This document shows positions 61,856-64,000 of a DNA stretch of 64,000 nt, piece after piece. Under the pieces are notes generated by a model, which was not told the origin of the DNA, did not search any database, and saw only the letters and a list, made by a program, of their open reading frames with translations. The position numbers and the translations under genes were made by a program. Source of the DNA: Micropterix aruncella (lineage: Eukaryota; Arthropoda; Insecta; Lepidoptera; Micropterigidae); the NCBI GenBank assembly GCA_944548615.1, contig OX155963.1, positions 28,413,659 to 28,477,658 on the forward strand. The letters are read 5' to 3'. The first letter of the stretch is position 1. Each line of letters starts with the position of its first letter.

Positions 61856-62569
61856 CCTCGCTGTCAACCCACATAATCTATTCCCATTTTTTAAAATTCT
61901 TATTTCGTGTCTTATAATTATTTGTAAAAATACTACAAAAAAAATATATTCATTATTCGTATATTTAATATTTTCTCTTTTACATTTTTAAATTATAATA
62001 ATTGCGTAATACTCTTTACGTATTTTATTTCTTATCTCCATGTTGTGTTTTTCATTATTTTGCACTTTTAATCTAATCTTTTAAACCTATTATCTCTACC
62101 GTATCTGTAATTTATATCAACATACGTTAAGTACTTATGCTATAATAATAATAAATAAATAAAAACGGAGCTGACATGAAATTTTGTGACCGGAATCAGG
62201 CCCATTATAATATTATTATTACACTTCTGGGGGAAGAGCGGTGGACTTAGGACTAACGACCGGCACGACAAGGCGTAATGATCGTAGTTTTAAAACACTA
62301 CTCATCGAACTCTGGCAGGTTTTCGAGAAATATATTAAACCTGAAATAGTCCGATTGAATATGGAATAGAGCGGGTTTTCCATTATTTTTTGTTGATGTC
62401 GAATGTCAGAGAGTTATAATAGGAGAATACGATGTCACGCACCACATATGGAGAGTTGTACCAGCGAAGTGCAAAGTGGAGGATCCTGTGCGAAGTGGAT
62501 CGACCCAAAGGTTATCTCTAGGTATAGCCAGAGTACGTTAATTTGGTGAATTTCACCTATTATCACCGA
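61856..62569. other. AT-rich then mixed, no gene recognised
   Basis: A tail-like ATAATAATAAATAAATAAA at 62142-62164 may end another LINE copy. Nothing else identified. Confidence 0.35.
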
Positions 62570-62790
62570 AATCGTCGGAATGCACAATCGATTGGCTGAC
62601 GCCGCACAGGAGCGCCCGAAGGTTGAGTCCTAGGGGAGACTAATCTGCAGGCCAGTGTGGAGGCTGCTGGATGGGTGTTGACCCGTGCGTTTGAACGACC
62701 CTATACAACTGGGTCTTAGTGGCCAAACTGCAAACAGGGCCCATTAGCTCCCAGGTCTTAGAGACAGACAGTCCATTATCTAGCTTCGCC
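62570..62790 (+). repeat. Family A repeat, 3' half
   Basis: TGCACAATCGATTGGCTGAC, GGAGGCTGCTGGATGGGTG and TGGGTCTTAGTGGCCAAACTG, ending GGGCCCATTAGCTCC. Complement of 45548-45730. Confidence 0.8.
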
Positions 62791-62839
62791 AAAATGACAA
62801 CGAGAGTCGGACACCTTTACTGCTCGGCAGCAGGAAGTG

Positions 62840-63400
62840 TACCCGTTTTGGCCAGATTTCTCTGATCTGACGACTGATTACGGGTTCGAGGTCGCTTGCG
62901 CAGTCCTCAACTTAATGTAAGCGGCGATTCGGTTCGAATAATCGCGGACCGAGGCATCCTTTGCCCGACTGTTCCTTGCGGGATCGGGTAGCCGATTGGT
63001 CGTTTCAAGAGCGGCGGACAATAGGTTTGGGACCTATACATAACCAATAGGAAACAGTATATCATATAACCAATAGGAAACAGTATATCATTAGGAAACA
63101 ATATATATATATAACCAATAGGAAACAGTATATCATTTCCAGTCTCCCCGGTTATTTACCGGAGTGCACAGTCGATTGGCTGACGCTACACGATGCGCAA
63201 ACCACTTAAGAATCACCCAGGGGAAACCTGACACGGAAACACCTTCATACTTATATGCAGGGACAATAAGAGTCCTTACCAGGTTCGAACTTCTACGTGG
63301 ATGCTACCGGATAGGAGCTGATCCGTGAGTTAAGCCGACTCCAAAGAATGAGACGGGTCCTAGTGGCTCAGCTGCACAAGGTCCATTAAAGTCCAAAGTG
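62840..63400 (+). repeat. Family A repeat with internal expansion
   Basis: GAGGTCGCTTGCGCAGTCC, AATCGCGGACCGAGG, GTGCACAGTCGATTGGCTGA, GATAGGAGCTGATCCGTGAG and a GGCTCAGCTGCACAAGG end. Between 63040 and 63135 the word AACCAATAGGAAACAGTATA is repeated about three times, with a fourth shortened copy. Confidence 0.8.
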
Positions 63401-64000
63401 GGGGAATTGGTCCGAGATTAATGAATAGTTTAGGAAAACACTGCGATATTTCTGGGCTGACGCAGGTGGTTCTCAAAATAAGTATCATTCAGTGGTTAAT
63501 CATTAAAGGAAGAACGGAAACTGAAAGTATTCCCATGACTTTTCAAAAATAGCAACACATTTACACACCCTCACATCTCTAACAATATAAATTGCCCATA
63601 TGTAAACAAGAGTAAATTCAGCTTTAACTTTTATGACATAATATTTTGTACTTAAATTTATTTTATAATTATTTTCCACTACTTTAGTACTTAATGATTA
63701 TTCAGATTTTAATGATTATCTTGTTATTTTATTTTGTCTTTCATTTTTTTAATTAACAGTAACAAATTTCTTCATATTTTTATAAAACTAAACTTTAAAA
63801 TAATATCATATAAAATTGGCATTTTTCTTGGAACGGGCACTGCCTAGTTAGGAGTGAAGCAAAATCATTCTGTAAAAATATTTCCTATTTTTTTTTAAAT
63901 AAATAAAATTTTTAAAAAAATATTTGGGTGAAGGGGGTGGGGATTCGGAGGTGCAGGGGCATGAAAAGGGCTGGCGCAGGGTGGGAGTACCCGGGCAACG
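63401..64000. other. AT-rich end of window
   Basis: No gene seen. The last 30 bases become G-rich and end CCCGGGCAACG, similar to the Helitron-like end near 35920, so an element may start or end at the window edge. Confidence 0.35.

Overview
This window comes from a repeat-dense insect genome, most likely a moth or butterfly (Lepidoptera). I infer this from the mixture of element types: RTE-type LINE 3' ends finishing in GAAGTCGGTTAAAA, short Helitrons ending CTAG, tRNA-derived SINEs, Penelope-like elements and mariner, pogo, piggyBac and hAT copies. There is no prokaryotic gene organisation, no CRISPR array and no RNA gene outside SINEs. Almost every long open frame is transposon debris or an artefact of a (TA)n tract.

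Layout. 1-6.4 kb: the end of a Ty3/gypsy integrase, a long A-rich tract, then a GC-richer block with a possible exon. 6.9-9.6 kb: a GC-rich block ending in (TA)n, copies of an unclassified CpG-rich repeat (called family A here) and a LINE tail. 9.7-12.3 kb: a 380-bp MITE, an open frame resembling a TGF-beta propeptide exon, and a hAT-like element whose ends are packed with ATCGAT-type motifs. 13-16 kb: a 120-bp tandem repeat, LINE remnants, a Helitron and family A. 17.5-20.4 kb: a deleted pogo/Tigger element and a mariner element placed end to end and sharing one TA. 20.5-23.1 kb: SINE, family A and a second possible host exon. 23.1-26.0 kb: a 166-bp satellite array running into a 200-base assembly gap. 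26.5-30.1 kb: a Penelope-like element between perfect 90-bp inverted repeats, then a piggyBac-like element inserted in (TA)n. 30.3-33.5 kb: a 5'-truncated LINE with endonuclease and reverse transcriptase domains, bounded by (TA)n on both sides. 34-44 kb: mariner, Penelope, SINE, LINE and RTE remnants. 43.6-44.4 kb: a Helitron inserted in a MITE whose uninterrupted relative lies at 29.3 kb. 45-64 kb: more LINE, SINE, Penelope and family A copies, a LINE carrying RNase H (54.7-56.2 kb) and two CpG-rich stretches (53.7-54.1 and 58.2-59.1 kb).

The only plausible host coding signal is on the minus strand: candidate exons at 22862-23057 and 10440-10268 have compatible splice phase, and the second reads like the conserved start of a TGF-beta/BMP propeptide. 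If correct, the stretch between them is a roughly 12-kb intron filled with transposons and satellite-edge sequence, and much of the window is the interior or flank of one host gene. The mobile elements are mostly dead, but several junctions are clean enough to establish insertion order and element boundaries.
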